Shown piece after piece: positions 24,265 through 34,166 of a stretch of DNA of 64,000 bases. Where the stretch lies: the NCBI RefSeq assembly GCF_024758565.1, contig NZ_CP079199.1, forward strand, positions 421,001-485,000, given 5' to 3'. The notes beneath the pieces are model-generated. The model saw only the letters and a program-made list of their open reading frames with translations, was not told where the DNA came from and did not search any database. How positions within the stretch are numbered: the first letter of the stretch is position 1; each line of letters opens with the position of its first letter. A program made the position numbers and the translations under genes. The DNA is from Mesomycoplasma ovipneumoniae (GTDB taxonomy: Bacteria; Bacillota_I; Bacilli_A; Mycoplasmatales; Metamycoplasmataceae).

Positions 24265-25992
24265 TTAGTTTGTGGACAGAGCTTCGGTTTCTTCTTGGGT
24301 TTCTTCGCTTCCAACGGTTGTTGTTTCTGTACTATCTGAACTAGCGCTTTGACTTGGATCTGGTTTGGCAACAGAGGATAAACTCTCGTGGTCAAAGTCT
24401 TCGTTGTCAATTCCTGGTTCTTCTTTAAACTGAATTGAGTATTTGTCTTGGTAGGTTTTTAGCCAATCTTTTCATGCTTTGATGCCAGCTTTTTTGGCTT
24501 CTTCAATCGCTTTTGTTTTGGCTTCTTCATCAAGTGTTTGGTCGTTTTTGATGTCTTCTTCGCTTGTTAGTTCTTTAATTTCTGGCAAATAAGGAGCAAG
24601 ATATTTGTTAAAAAAGTAATCATCTTTGAGGTCTTTGAGGTGTTTTGTTAGGGGTATTATTTTTAGTGCGGTGTTTTGTTGTTTTAAATTATTTTTTCAA
24701 ATTATTGGCACAAGTTTCTGGTTGTAATATTCAATAAAGTCACTGATTAGCGATTGGTCATCTGCGTTATTTGAGATATCAATATTAAAAATCAAGTCTT
24801 TTCGTAGACCCAAATGATGCTTTGGAGTTAAAAAATTAGCAAGCGCTTCTATAAAGTTTGTGATTGGGCGAACCATAGAAGAACTCAATTGTTCACCAAT
24901 ATTTTTATTTTTATTTGTTAATTTAAAAAGATTTTTTTCAATTTGATAAACGCTTCCTAAAACTTCTTGGGCGATGCCGGCGGAACTTATAATCCGTTGT
25001 GGGCGAAGCATAAATCAGCCAAGTTCGTATCATAGTCTTTCTGGCTGGCTAGGCTTATATCCTTTTTCAATATAAAGATCGTCACGAAATAGTCGGGCTT
25101 CATCAAGTTTGTTCTTCGCACCATAAACAAGTTTATCAACCGTAGAGGGTCAAGCTCTTTGGTTGGCAAGTAAAAAGTCAAAGACGACATTATATTTCAT
25201 TTCATCAGGAACTTGGGCGTTGTATTTATCAAGTTCAAACTTAATTATTGAAAAATATTTATCATCGTCAAAGTTTTTTGACAGATCTATTTTATCATCA
25301 TCAGTCAGATCAACGGGTAAAATAATATTATTGTCATCTTTTTCTTTATCATTTTTTTTGAGGAATTGTTTATACTGATTGGCTAGTCCTTGTTTTCAAA
25401 CTTGGACTTCGCCACGCTTGCCGCCAGCTTTATAGTCTACTAAATTACGACTTCAATAATCCCTAATTTCTGTATTAAAATACTCTAATCTTTTTAAATA
25501 TTCTTCTCTATTATATTTATTATTAATAATATAATTATTCTTTTCTAAATATTTAGGAATTGATTGTAAATAATATCAATAAGGCAAGAGTCCGTATTTT
25601 CCAGTGCCACCATTGTCAAGAATAAAACTTGCCTTAGGGATTTCTTCGGTGTAGTTTTTGGTAACATCAAAACGGTTTTTTGCTACTTTGGGGTTTTTCT
25701 TTTGTCCGTTAAAGCCCAGAACTGAATTAGTAATTATTTCAGAATTGTCTTCTAGGATTGGGCTTCCTTTTTGGGGATCTGCGGTTTTGGGGTTGTTTCT
25801 TTCAATAGGATCAGGATTAGTATTTCCAGGATTGGTATCTCCTTGCCCAGATCCAGGCGATTTAGAAATATTTTTTGGAGATTCCTGATGAGGATCAGTG
25901 CAAGAAACTATCAAAGTTGGTAGTACTAAAAAACTAGTAGTTAGTAATAAAATTTTTTGTTTTTTTAATTTTTTATAGATCAAATGTAACAT
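24265..25992 (-). CDS. Large lipoprotein of unknown function
   Basis: 575 residues with several TGA Trp codons. The signal peptide ends in lipobox LIVSC, then a Pro/Gly/Asn-rich linker (about 33-85) with a GNTNPDP-type composition leads to a helical domain. The C terminus is a low-complexity Ser/Thr/Glu tail (ETTTVGSEETQEETEAL). SD GGAGTAA precedes the start. It is probably a surface-exposed lipid-anchored protein. No family is recognised. It is followed after 46 nt by the truncated methyltransferase. Confidence 0.78.
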
Positions 25993-26182
25993 AAATTACT
26001 CCATAAATTAAACAAGTTATTATTAAAAAGTTAAATTTGCTTTGCGGCTTGATGTTTTAAAAATAAATGCTTTTATCTTGTTTGTTTGGCTAACTGTTTT
26101 AATATAAATTCCAAAGTTAGACAAAAAAACTAGTGAAAAATAGCGAGAATTAATTGTACAAGTTCAATATTTTTTCTCCTTT

Positions 26183-27214
26183 TTACATTTTCATTTTTGG
26201 TCCATCTTTTTTAAATTTTTCTTCTTGTTTAAGTTGATTCTCTAATTTATAATAATAAAAAACTTCAGTTAAACCATGTTCTTCTTGCATTGATTCACGA
26301 AATTGGTTAAATGACTCCGTGCTTGTATCCAAATCATTTTCTTCAAATCAATCAAGCATAAAATTATAATCAGAGTCTATTATTTTTTTAGATAAGCTAT
26401 AATCTCTTCCATCATGCCATTTGTTATTAATTAAGCTAGCATAAATTATTTTACCGTTAATTGTTGTTGGCACTAATGGTCTTGATAACTTACTATATTC
26501 ATGAATAATTTCCATTGAATTTAATCCATTTTGGATAAATTCATTTTCTTTTATTCATTCAAATAAAGGGTTATACACTTTTTCTTCTCAATTTTCGTTT
26601 CAAGCTTCATACAAAACGCCTTCAAATAAATCTAGTATTATTTGCCTTTTTTTCTTTTGTAATCTATCTTTTAGTTCGTCTATTTCATTTGTTTTGACTT
26701 TTATTTTTTCATAATCCTTTTCTAAATGCTCATCACTAGCATATTGAACTTCGGACTTAGTTGTTTCTGTTTTTGAATCATAAGAAACTTTGGAAATTAC
26801 AATAAAAGGTGGTTTAAATTTTAAACATTCATAAATCTTGTGAAAAATTTCTTCTACTTGATCAAATTCTAATTCTTTTGAATCAAGTATTTCTGTATCC
26901 GGATGATTTTTAACTAATTCTTCTAGTTCACTATCACGCATATAAAAAATTTGTGAACAATCTAAATAAGAATCTTTTGTAAATAAAGTATTATCCTTGC
27001 CTGATTTTGGGATCAAAATTTCACCTTTGAAACGCTCTTTTAGTGTACCATCATCTAAACGAGCATCACGAGCTTTAATATAATAGTAATAATTATTTTC
27101 GGTATCATGAAAAATAATGACTGGTCTTGCTTTTATTTTTTGGCCTAAACTATTAAAAGCAAAAGTTTTAAAAGGACTAAATTTTTTTAGTTTTAATGGA
27201 TCTTGACCTTCCAT
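26183..27214 (-). CDS. Unknown protein, possible mycoplasma ICE-associated family
   Basis: 343 residues with TGA Trp codons. There is no signal peptide. The N-terminal half contains RPVIIFHD, a YYYYIKARDAR block and GEILIPKSG, a pattern compatible with a small beta-barrel such as PemK/MazF-like folds. A coiled-coil (about 165-195) follows, then an acidic helical C terminus. It reminds me of proteins annotated as ICE element proteins in ruminant mycoplasmas, but this is memory of style, not a match. SD AAAGGAG and a TATAAT at 27256-27261 (minus strand) support the start. Confidence 0.6.
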
Positions 27215-27311
27215 AATTACTCCTTTGGATAAAAATTTATTGTTACTAAAGGTACATTATAAAGAAAAGAAGTTAAATTTTCCTAAAATTTTCTCTTTAT
27301 TTAAAAAAATC

Positions 27312-27815
27312 CTAATACAAATATGCAAAAATACCCATAAATCCGGGTTTTTTGACAGCAAAACCTTAATTTTTATTATTTTAAATTTAGTCTTTTGCAA
27401 AAAAAAAAAAAAATGCTTGGTCAAAAATAAAATTATGTTATAATAAGCATCACTAAGAATGAATTAATAAATTTTGAGATTAGAATTAAGGGGGAATTAG
27501 TTATGTTTTTTGTCTAATAAAATGAGATAGTGCAAATTATCCATTATGTTTTTTAATATAATGGGATGCCTTAAATTTACCCGTTTAGAAATCTATAAAT
27601 TTAGGGCTTTTGGTTATGGCTCTTTCAAAACTTCATATATTTTTTTAGGCTCGCTGCAAATAAAAACGAGTTTTCTATTTGCATTGAGTTTAAATAGTAG
27701 TTGTATTTTTTATGATTTTTGTTAGTGTTTTAAACTAAAAAAGTAGTTTAAAAATTTCATAATTTTGTTTTTTAAGTCAAAATTTTAGCTTTTTTAGTTA
27801 AAACACTACCAAAAA
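27312..27815 (+). repeat. R1 element, copy b (left end truncated)
   Basis: Contains the ACCC/GGGT hairpin, A15 tract (27399-27413), promoter, small RNA and terminator, then the tail shared with copies a and e (TTTAAACTAAAAAAGTAGTTT). The outer inverted end on the left is missing. It is divergent from the gene at 26183-27214. Confidence 0.7.
27452..27692 (+). ncRNA. Predicted R1 small RNA, copy b
   Basis: TATAAT at 27439-27444. Stem 1 is CCATTAT/ATAATGG; stem 2 is GCCTTAAATTTA/TAAATTTAGGGC; the terminator arms are at 27650-27662 and 27676-27688. The four-codon ORF reads M-F-F-V-stop here. Confidence 0.5.
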
Positions 27816-27867
27816 TTAAGACAGACGGATGAATTTAACACTTCAAACCAGTAAATGATATTTTAAA

Positions 27868-28045
27868 ATCGCGATGGTGTTCCTAGTGATCCAAATATTT
27901 GAAATAGGTATGATTTTAGCTTTGATATCTTAATAAAACAGTAAAAAAAAAATAGGTAATTAATTTTTGCCAAAAAGTTAAAAAGTACCTAAAAATAAAC
28001 CAGGACACTTTTTTAAGATATCTTACCAAACCGGGAAACTCGGGA
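27868..28045 (+). repeat. Dispersed repeat R2 at the left end of the A-B array
   Basis: Same family as the R2 copies at 2499, 6385 and 23205. It ends AAACCGGGAAACTCGGG and abuts the spacer downstream of the B1 gene. Confidence 0.65.
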
Positions 28046-28182
28046 GCCACATTTTTGCAAGTCAACATAATTTCAACTGACAAAATTGCTATTTTTAAAT
28101 AGATAAAAAAGAAAAACAAGTTAAGAATTTTAAAAATAAACCTAAATCTTTTGTCTTTAAATTCATTAATTAACAAAAAGAT

Positions 28183-29952
28183 CTACGATTTTCCTTCTAT
28201 CTCAAGATATTTTTTGCTTTTATAACCACGAAAATCTACTCTTGCAATTTCATCATAATATTCAGTCCAATCATCAGAACCTCAAGAAAAGAGAGTGTGT
28301 TCTTCTAAAATTAATTCTTTTTCTTGTTGGCTATATAAATTAGTATTTTCTAGAAAGTCTGTAAAATACTCAAATTCATGGTCTGTTCCTTTTAGAAATT
28401 TATTCAAGGCATCTCGATATAAAATTAATTCTTCCATAGATGATCCAATGACATTTTTAGTTAAATTATTTTGCCTTGGTGATCTAGAAACATAGAACGC
28501 AGGATCCTTGCCATCACGCAGAAAAATGTCTTGTTCAAGTTTGACTAATTTTTGTTTGAAATAATATTTTAAAATTTCATATTTACCTTGATAAATATTT
28601 TCATATAAATTCGAATGGCCAAATCAGTAATAAATTTTTTGACCGTCAACATTCAATAAAATAAAATTCTTCAATGCAATTGGCAAAATCCGTGCTTCGC
28701 CAGCTGCATAGGCGGAGTAGTAAAATGGTTGGAATCAAAAAACTGGCTTTTTTGAGTCAAGTTGGGAAATTATTTCATCAAAAAGTCCATATTCTTGCCC
28801 GCCAAAATAAAAAATTTCGAAATTTTCAAGTTTTAGTTTTGCCCAACTTGGTAGAATAAGAAAATCAGGTGTATCGGGGTAAAAATCTAAATCTTCAACT
28901 CAATATTTAGGACCAAATAGAATTTGCAACAAATAGATTAATTCGATTTTATTTGCCCAATTATTCACATTATCATAATAATTTTTGCCATCTTCACCAA
29001 AAAGTTCGCTACAATACTTTCGATATTCTGGACCAAATTTATCAAATCAACTAAGAATAAATTTATCTCGATTTTCAATGTTTAAATTAAGCTTTTTAAT
29101 CCCGTATTTTTCAAATTTTTTAAGCAAATTTTCATAAGTTTCAAAAGTGAATACGTTCTGAATTGGTTGAATTTGGGTTTTTTCACCAAAATTATAATTC
29201 TCTTTTAATAACAAATTATAGATTTTTTCTACATTTTGTCCTAAATATGGTTTATTTATATCTACAAACTTTGAATCATATTCATATCTATTTGATAAAA
29301 AATCAAAGATTTTTTCGCGGAAATTTGCTAAATTTTTTGGCTTTGCATAAGGAACGCTTTCCTGAATTTCCTTAATAATTAAAGCTTCAATTTCTCTTAA
29401 TTTGCTTTTTGATTTAAACATTTTTCAAAAAATAGCCGGATAAGAGATTGAAAATTCGCATTTTTCAATATCACCAAAGTTTTCAAAGACAACAACAACT
29501 TTTTTAAAACCTTTGCCGTCATGAAAAGCATACCAAGGATAAAGTTCAGAGATAGAATCAACATTTTCTTTTCCGTTTTTTTCACAATATTCGTTGTCAT
29601 CTCAGTTGCCAATTAAACACCTAATATCATTATAAAAATGGAAATATTTTAGTTTTTTGGAAAAAAATGCACTTTTTGGGATATCTTCCAGTTTTAAATT
29701 ATAAACATAATCTTCTTGTTTATAATTTAAACTAATAATTCTTTCAATTGGATTGGGATTGAAGGTTTCATAAAGGTAATCATATAAAAAATTTGGAAAT
29801 GGATAATTCTTATAATAACAATTAGATGTTGAATCAACATCATCCCTAGTCATGTTACCAACTGAACAACGACTTTTAATATCAATTTCTATATATTTTA
29901 ATTTAATTAAGTGTTTTTTTGCCTTAGTTACTAAATCTAATTGCATCTCCAT
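28183..29952 (-). CDS. Array protein B1 (type I C terminus)
   Basis: 589 residues with several TGA Trp codons. The start is MEMQLDL; in this copy no other in-frame start exists, which fixes the start for the whole family. No signal peptide or membrane segment is seen. The most conserved block of the family is NVFTFETYENLLKKFEKYGI, followed by RDKFILSW. The C terminus is DFRGYKSKKYLEIEGKS (type I). It overlaps A1 by 29 nt. I do not recognise the family. Nine relatives lie in the window. Confidence 0.8.
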
Positions 29953-31384
29953 ATAAAAAATGCACCTTTTCCATATTTAACATTTTTTCTCTTGGTATAA
30001 AATCCTTCTTTTCGAATTTTCCCTTTATCATTCTTGCTCTCCTTACGTGATAACTGGGAAAAAGTATTTTTATGTATGATTGTTTATTTTTCTTATCATT
30101 TAGTTCGATATTAAACGCATTTTTAGGGTCAGTTCAATCAATAGCATCACTAGCTAGTCCTTTTCCAACAACAAAGCGATCATTAGCAAAACCAATATCT
30201 TTATTTAAATTATAATTTGGGTTTCTTGGTCCTTTATTTCCTACCATCAAATTTGCAGTATATTTTGTTTTTATAGCCAAATTTTCCATAACTGATCTAT
30301 TATATGAATAAAAATCAATAGGTGAATTTAGTTTCTTATCCATATTTTCACGGTCATAAACATTTTTATTATCTTTTACTGAGCTAGGTAGCAAGTTTTT
30401 AATAATAATTTTGGTTAATTCTGATTGGGCTAGCAAACTTCCAACCGCTAAAAGTCAGGCTGCAGGTTCTGGAATTGCTTGTTTACTAATAACAAAATGA
30501 GGTTCTAACTTTTCATTGTGAAAATTGAAAAATCAGGCAGGATGGATTCCAGTGTAGTTTACTAATTTTTCCTTTTCTTTTGCTTTTACAATAGAAAGTT
30601 CTAAAGTCGCTGTATTTGCTATTTCTTTAATGCTAGGCTCACCTTTTGCTTTTGGTAATTTATCTAAGTCAACCACAATTGAACTTTCAGTTCTTCAAGT
30701 AACAGGGTTATTATCAGCTGGTACAGAAACAGGGGCATAATTATCTGACGGATAGTAACTTTCACGGTTCCCAAATCATCTACCTACATCATCAACAACC
30801 TTTGGAATAGTTTCCACAGCTACCGCAGCAGCTGTGGTAACTGCTACTGCGGTGATGGCAGCTGCGACAGCATTTGAAATAAATGGAATAAAAGGTAAAA
30901 GGAAAAAGAAGGTTTTTTGAACTCGAATTTGATTTTGAAGCTCTCTAAAGTCAAAAACATAACCTTCTAATTTTAGTTTTGGTACACCTTCTTCAAAATA
31001 GAGTTCAGCTTTTTTATTAACAAATTCAAGTGAAGCACTATTTAAAATTACCTCACCTTCTTGATTAATTTGAATTTGAATATCATCTATATTAGGAGAG
31101 TCTGAATTAGTATTTGTTTTGTTTAGATGTGTTTTGGCTTTTTTAATATTTGCATTGATGACAAGCGAATTTTGTTGGTTTTTGGTCGAAACAATTTGTA
31201 CTAAATCATCAAAATTTACCGGTTTTTTTGAATTTGATAAATCTATATCACGAGTTTCAAGTTTAAAATCTGAGTAGCTTTTTGTATTTTGAAAGTGTCA
31301 AAGCGGGCCAAAAACGCTTAGTGTCAGTGAAGTGAAAGCAACAATATTAGTGATAAACTTAAAAAACTTTAACTTTTTCTTCAT
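29924..31384 (-). CDS. Array membrane protein A1, intact
   Basis: 486 residues. An N-terminal hydrophobic segment (about 8-30, no lipobox Cys) is followed by a polar region (35-155) and a second long hydrophobic Ala-rich stretch (about 158-190, FFFLLPFIPFISN onward). The C-terminal half is polar, with SPIDFYS and SYHVRRAR motifs. Two hydrophobic segments suggest a bitopic or hairpin membrane protein. SD-like GGAAAAAACATG; the -10 reads TGTTAAAAT. The last 29 nt overlap B1 in the +1 frame, suggesting coupled translation. The function is unknown. Confidence 0.8.
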
Positions 31385-31547
31385 GTTTTTTCCTTTTTTC
31401 GATAATTTTTTGTATTAAAATTTTAACATATATTAAAAAACTTTTTAGGAAAAATGCCTAAAAAAATTGTTTTTTAAAAGAATAAGTTATTATGTTAATC
31501 AATTGCTAAAAATAAACTGCACTAAAATTCAGGTATATTTTCGAGAG

Positions 31548-31985
31548 TTTCCCAGTTGATGGCAAAAATTCATTTTTTAGTGAATATAGATATGCAAAAA
31601 TAACCGTAAATCCGTGTTTTTTGACCTAGAATCTTAATTTTTATTATTTTAAAATTAGTCTTTTGCAAAAAAAAAAAAAAATGTTTGGTCTAAGAAAAAA
31701 TTATGTTATAATAATTGTCACTAAGAATAAATTAATAAATTTTGATATTGAATTAAGGGGGAATTAATTATGTTTTTGCCATAAAAAACTCAGAAAATGC
31801 GAATTATCCATTATATTTTTAAATATGATGGAATGCCTTAAATTTAACCGTTTATAAATCTATAAATTTAGGGCTTTTATTTATTGTTCTTTCAAAACTT
31901 CACATATTTTTTTAGGCTCAATGCAAATAAAAACGAGTTTTCTATTTGCATTGAGTTTAAATAGTAGTTGTTTTTTATGATTTTT
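31548..31985 (+). repeat. R1 element, copy c (right end truncated)
   Basis: Left end motif GAGTTTCCCAGTT, A15 tract (31667-31681), promoter, RNA and terminator are present. The right tail is lost where an hsdM-like scrap joins (shared with copy d at 58443). It is divergent from A1. Confidence 0.7.
31720..31960 (+). ncRNA. Predicted R1 small RNA, copy c
   Basis: TATAAT at 31707-31712. The terminator stem is perfect over 13 bp (CTCAATGCAAATA/TATTTGCATTGAG, 31917-31955) and covaries with copy a. Stems 1 and 2 are present. The mini-ORF is M-F-L-P-stop. Confidence 0.52.
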
Positions 31986-31995
31986 GTTGTTTTAT

Positions 31996-32110
31996 CCATA
32001 AATTGATTTTGACTAAATTGAAATTTTAAATGACCATCATCACTTAGAAGAGTGTGAAACAATTAAAGTTTATGGTCTAACTTCTTGGCTCGTGTCATAA
32101 TAAAGAGACA
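31996..32110 (+). pseudogene. Tail of hsdM scrap and leader of the KilA-N pseudogene
   Basis: GATTTTGACTAAATTGAAAT corresponds to the end of the hsdM fragment at 58750-58770; the rest of the fragment is deleted here. The following 80 bp match 58771-58850 and look non-coding. Confidence 0.5.
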
Positions 32111-32180
32111 GGCATGTTATCAGGTAAATACAAGGGTTTTGAAGTTTCTACCAAAGTTAAAAACTATAAAAATTAAAAAT

Positions 32181-32233
32181 CTATGTACTATTTAGAGTTA
32201 TTTAAAGTTTAAATAATTGTAAACAATACATAG
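32181..32233. promoter_or_regulatory. Imperfect 53-bp palindrome before the KilA-N pseudogene
   Basis: Counterpart of the better-conserved palindrome at 58923-58975; here two positions near the ends no longer pair. Confidence 0.55.
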
Positions 32234-32255
32234 AAGAAAAGGAAGGGGATATATT

Positions 32256-32846
32256 TTGCCAAAAACAAAAAAAGAAACACTAGAGGCAAAGGGGTTTTGA
32301 AATACAAATTTATACAAAAGATTTTGAAAATGATTATACAAGCTTAACAGATATTGCAAGGTATAAAAATATTCATGAACCAAAAGATGTTGTTAAAAAC
32401 TGACTAAGGCTAAGAGATACAATTTAATTCCTTGGTCTATGGGAAACTATTAACAACCCTAATTTTAAAGGAGTCGAATTCGACTCCTTTAAAAAGAAAG
32501 TAGGTAGCAATGCCTTTACATTATCGCCACAAAGATAGATTGAAAATACAAATGCGATAGGTATTGTTTCTAAATCAAGTAGAGGCGGAGGTACGTTTGC
32601 CCATCCTGATATCGCCATGGAATTTGCTTCTTGGATTTCAGCAGAATTTAAGTTCTATTTAATCCTAGACTATAAAAGACTTAAGCCAGATGTAAATTCC
32701 AAGTTATCCCTTACTTGGAATTTACATCGTGAAATCTCCAAAATTAATTACAAAATTTATACAGATGCCATCAAGAAACATCTGCTATCTGATTTAACAA
32801 GTGAACAATTATCATATAAATATGCAAGTGAAATAAAACAGACTAA
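32256..32846 (+). pseudogene. KilA-N domain protein, decayed and split by R-M island 2
   Basis: Begins with TTG like the intact relative (58998-59651) after an AGGAAGGGG SD. It is broken by an extra G near 32300 and by in-frame TAA/TAG codons near 32425 and 32538. The last readable part is MEFASWISAEFKFYLILDYK onward to YKYASE. There the sequence leaves the family; the matching 3' end (LLVKK then KPSKFVKSKSQV) lies 4.8 kb away at 37656-37759. It diverges from the intact copy, so it is not a fresh duplicate. Confidence 0.75.
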
Positions 32847-32904
32847 AGAGTTAAGGCATAGGTGTTGGTTTTTGTCCTAGTTTACACCCCCCCACTAACC
32901 ACAT

Positions 32905-34164
32905 CTATGTAGCAATTTTGTTATCATTAATTACTGAAATATATTTATTATTATCAATGTAGTCCCTATAAAAATAGTCTATTTTGTTAACTATTGTAGC
33001 AAAATCCAAATATTCAACTTCACTAAACTCTTCAGTATCAAGACCTGTATTCAAAACATACATATAATCATAAAAATCATAAAATTTAGGAAATAAATCT
33101 GAAACCAAATTATCCATTATCTTATTAGATTTTATTAATAAACAAATATATTGAAAATCCTTATCGATATATTGAGTATTATTATTTGGATGAGCCATAA
33201 TAAAATGCTGATTAGGAGTAAGCATTATTAAATTTTCTTTATAGGCAGCAATTTGCGGATAATCTGATTGTGGGAAAATATGATGAGCTTGCGTCGCACT
33301 AACTGTTTCTGTTTGTTGCTTAATTTCAGATTTAGAACTGTAATATTTATCATTATATTTTCTTAGATCTTTTTTAGCTTTATTTACAGCATATTTAGCA
33401 TAAGCTTTAGAACTAGTTTGATCCAAAGTGTCTTCGTATTCTTCTCTTGTTACCGATTTATCCTTACCACTTAACTCATCTCTCCAATTAGCTCTATTAT
33501 ACAACAAGTCATTCATAGTAATATTTTTTGATGACATTCTACCTTTTTCAGTGCCTTGTTTCTTAAGTTTAAATGCTAATAGATTTATTATTTTTGTGAA
33601 TATCCTCCCACATTCTGTTTCTGTATTAATCGCAGTATTTTCAATAGTAAAATCAATAAAGTCTTGCCTTACATCTTTATATGAATCTTTAGTTTGAATT
33701 TCAAAGAATTTTTCAAAGCTTTTATATAAATCGCTATCCTTTAAAACTTTTACTATATACTCATAAAGAAAATTTAATGCATTTGTTGGCCTTAAAGCTA
33801 TATTTTCCAATAGCTCTTGGTTATTAATCTTATAAAAATATCTATTATTTTCCTTTCTTGTTGATAATATTTTGCTATAAGACAATAATTTTATTGGTTG
33901 GCCAAAATATTTATCATACTCATTACTTGCTTTTAATTCGGGGTCAGGTTTTGAAAAAATTTCAATAACATTGTTTCTAGAATATTCACTATGCCATATA
34001 TCTGACACTGTAAATTCTTCATTTTCATTTTCCACATATTCTATAATACAATCCGCTATAATTGACACAACATCAAAAGTACATTTTTGATCTATCCATC
34101 TAGCATCGTTACTTTTTCTTACATCATAATCAAATTGATTTAAAAAATCAGAGTAAATGCTCAT
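32905..34164 (-). CDS. HNH restriction endonuclease, Eco31I/Alw26I/Esp3I-like (type IIS)
   Basis: 419 residues. A ββα-Me (HNH) site is visible: HH at 294-295 in AHHIFPQ, Asn311 in ENLIMLTPNQH and His320/His325. Eco31I is an established HNH type IIS enzyme, and its family is protected by cytosine plus adenine methylation, exactly what the upstream bifunctional methyltransferase would supply. The start lies 2 nt after the methyltransferase stop, with AAGGA as SD. Trp codons are TGG only. The family call is by motif and context and the recognition site cannot be read from the sequence. Confidence 0.72.
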   Translation of the reverse strand: MSIYSDFLNQFDYDVRKSNDARWIDQKCTFDVVSIIADCIIEYVENENEEFTVSDIWHSEYSRNNVIEIFSKPDPELKASNEYDKYFGQPIKLLSYSKILSTRKENNRYFYKINNQELLENIALRPTNALNFLYEYIVKVLKDSDLYKSFEKFFEIQTKDSYKDVRQDFIDFTIENTAINTETECGRIFTKIINLLAFKLKKQGTEKGRMSSKNITMNDLLYNRANWRDELSGKDKSVTREEYEDTLDQTSSKAYAKYAVNKAKKDLRKYNDKYYSSKSEIKQQTETVSATQAHHIFPQSDYPQIAAYKENLIMLTPNQHFIMAHPNNNTQYIDKDFQYICLLIKSNKIMDNLVSDLFPKFYDFYDYMYVLNTGLDTEEFSEVEYLDFATIVNKIDYFYRDYIDNNKYISVINDNKIAT

Positions 34165-34166
34165 TA

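Noticed and set aside
29924..29970. Possible programmed -1 frameshift fusing A and B: a T-TTT-TTA slippery heptamer lies in the A frame just before the B start.
   Set aside because: A -1 slip leads into a frame that soon hits a stop; B is in the +1 frame. Overlap with independent initiation explains it better.
31384..32256. Protein-coding gene in the R1 leader (four-codon ORF with strong SD).
   Set aside because: Only four codons and the last residue is not conserved; kept as an attribute of the RNA, not as a gene.
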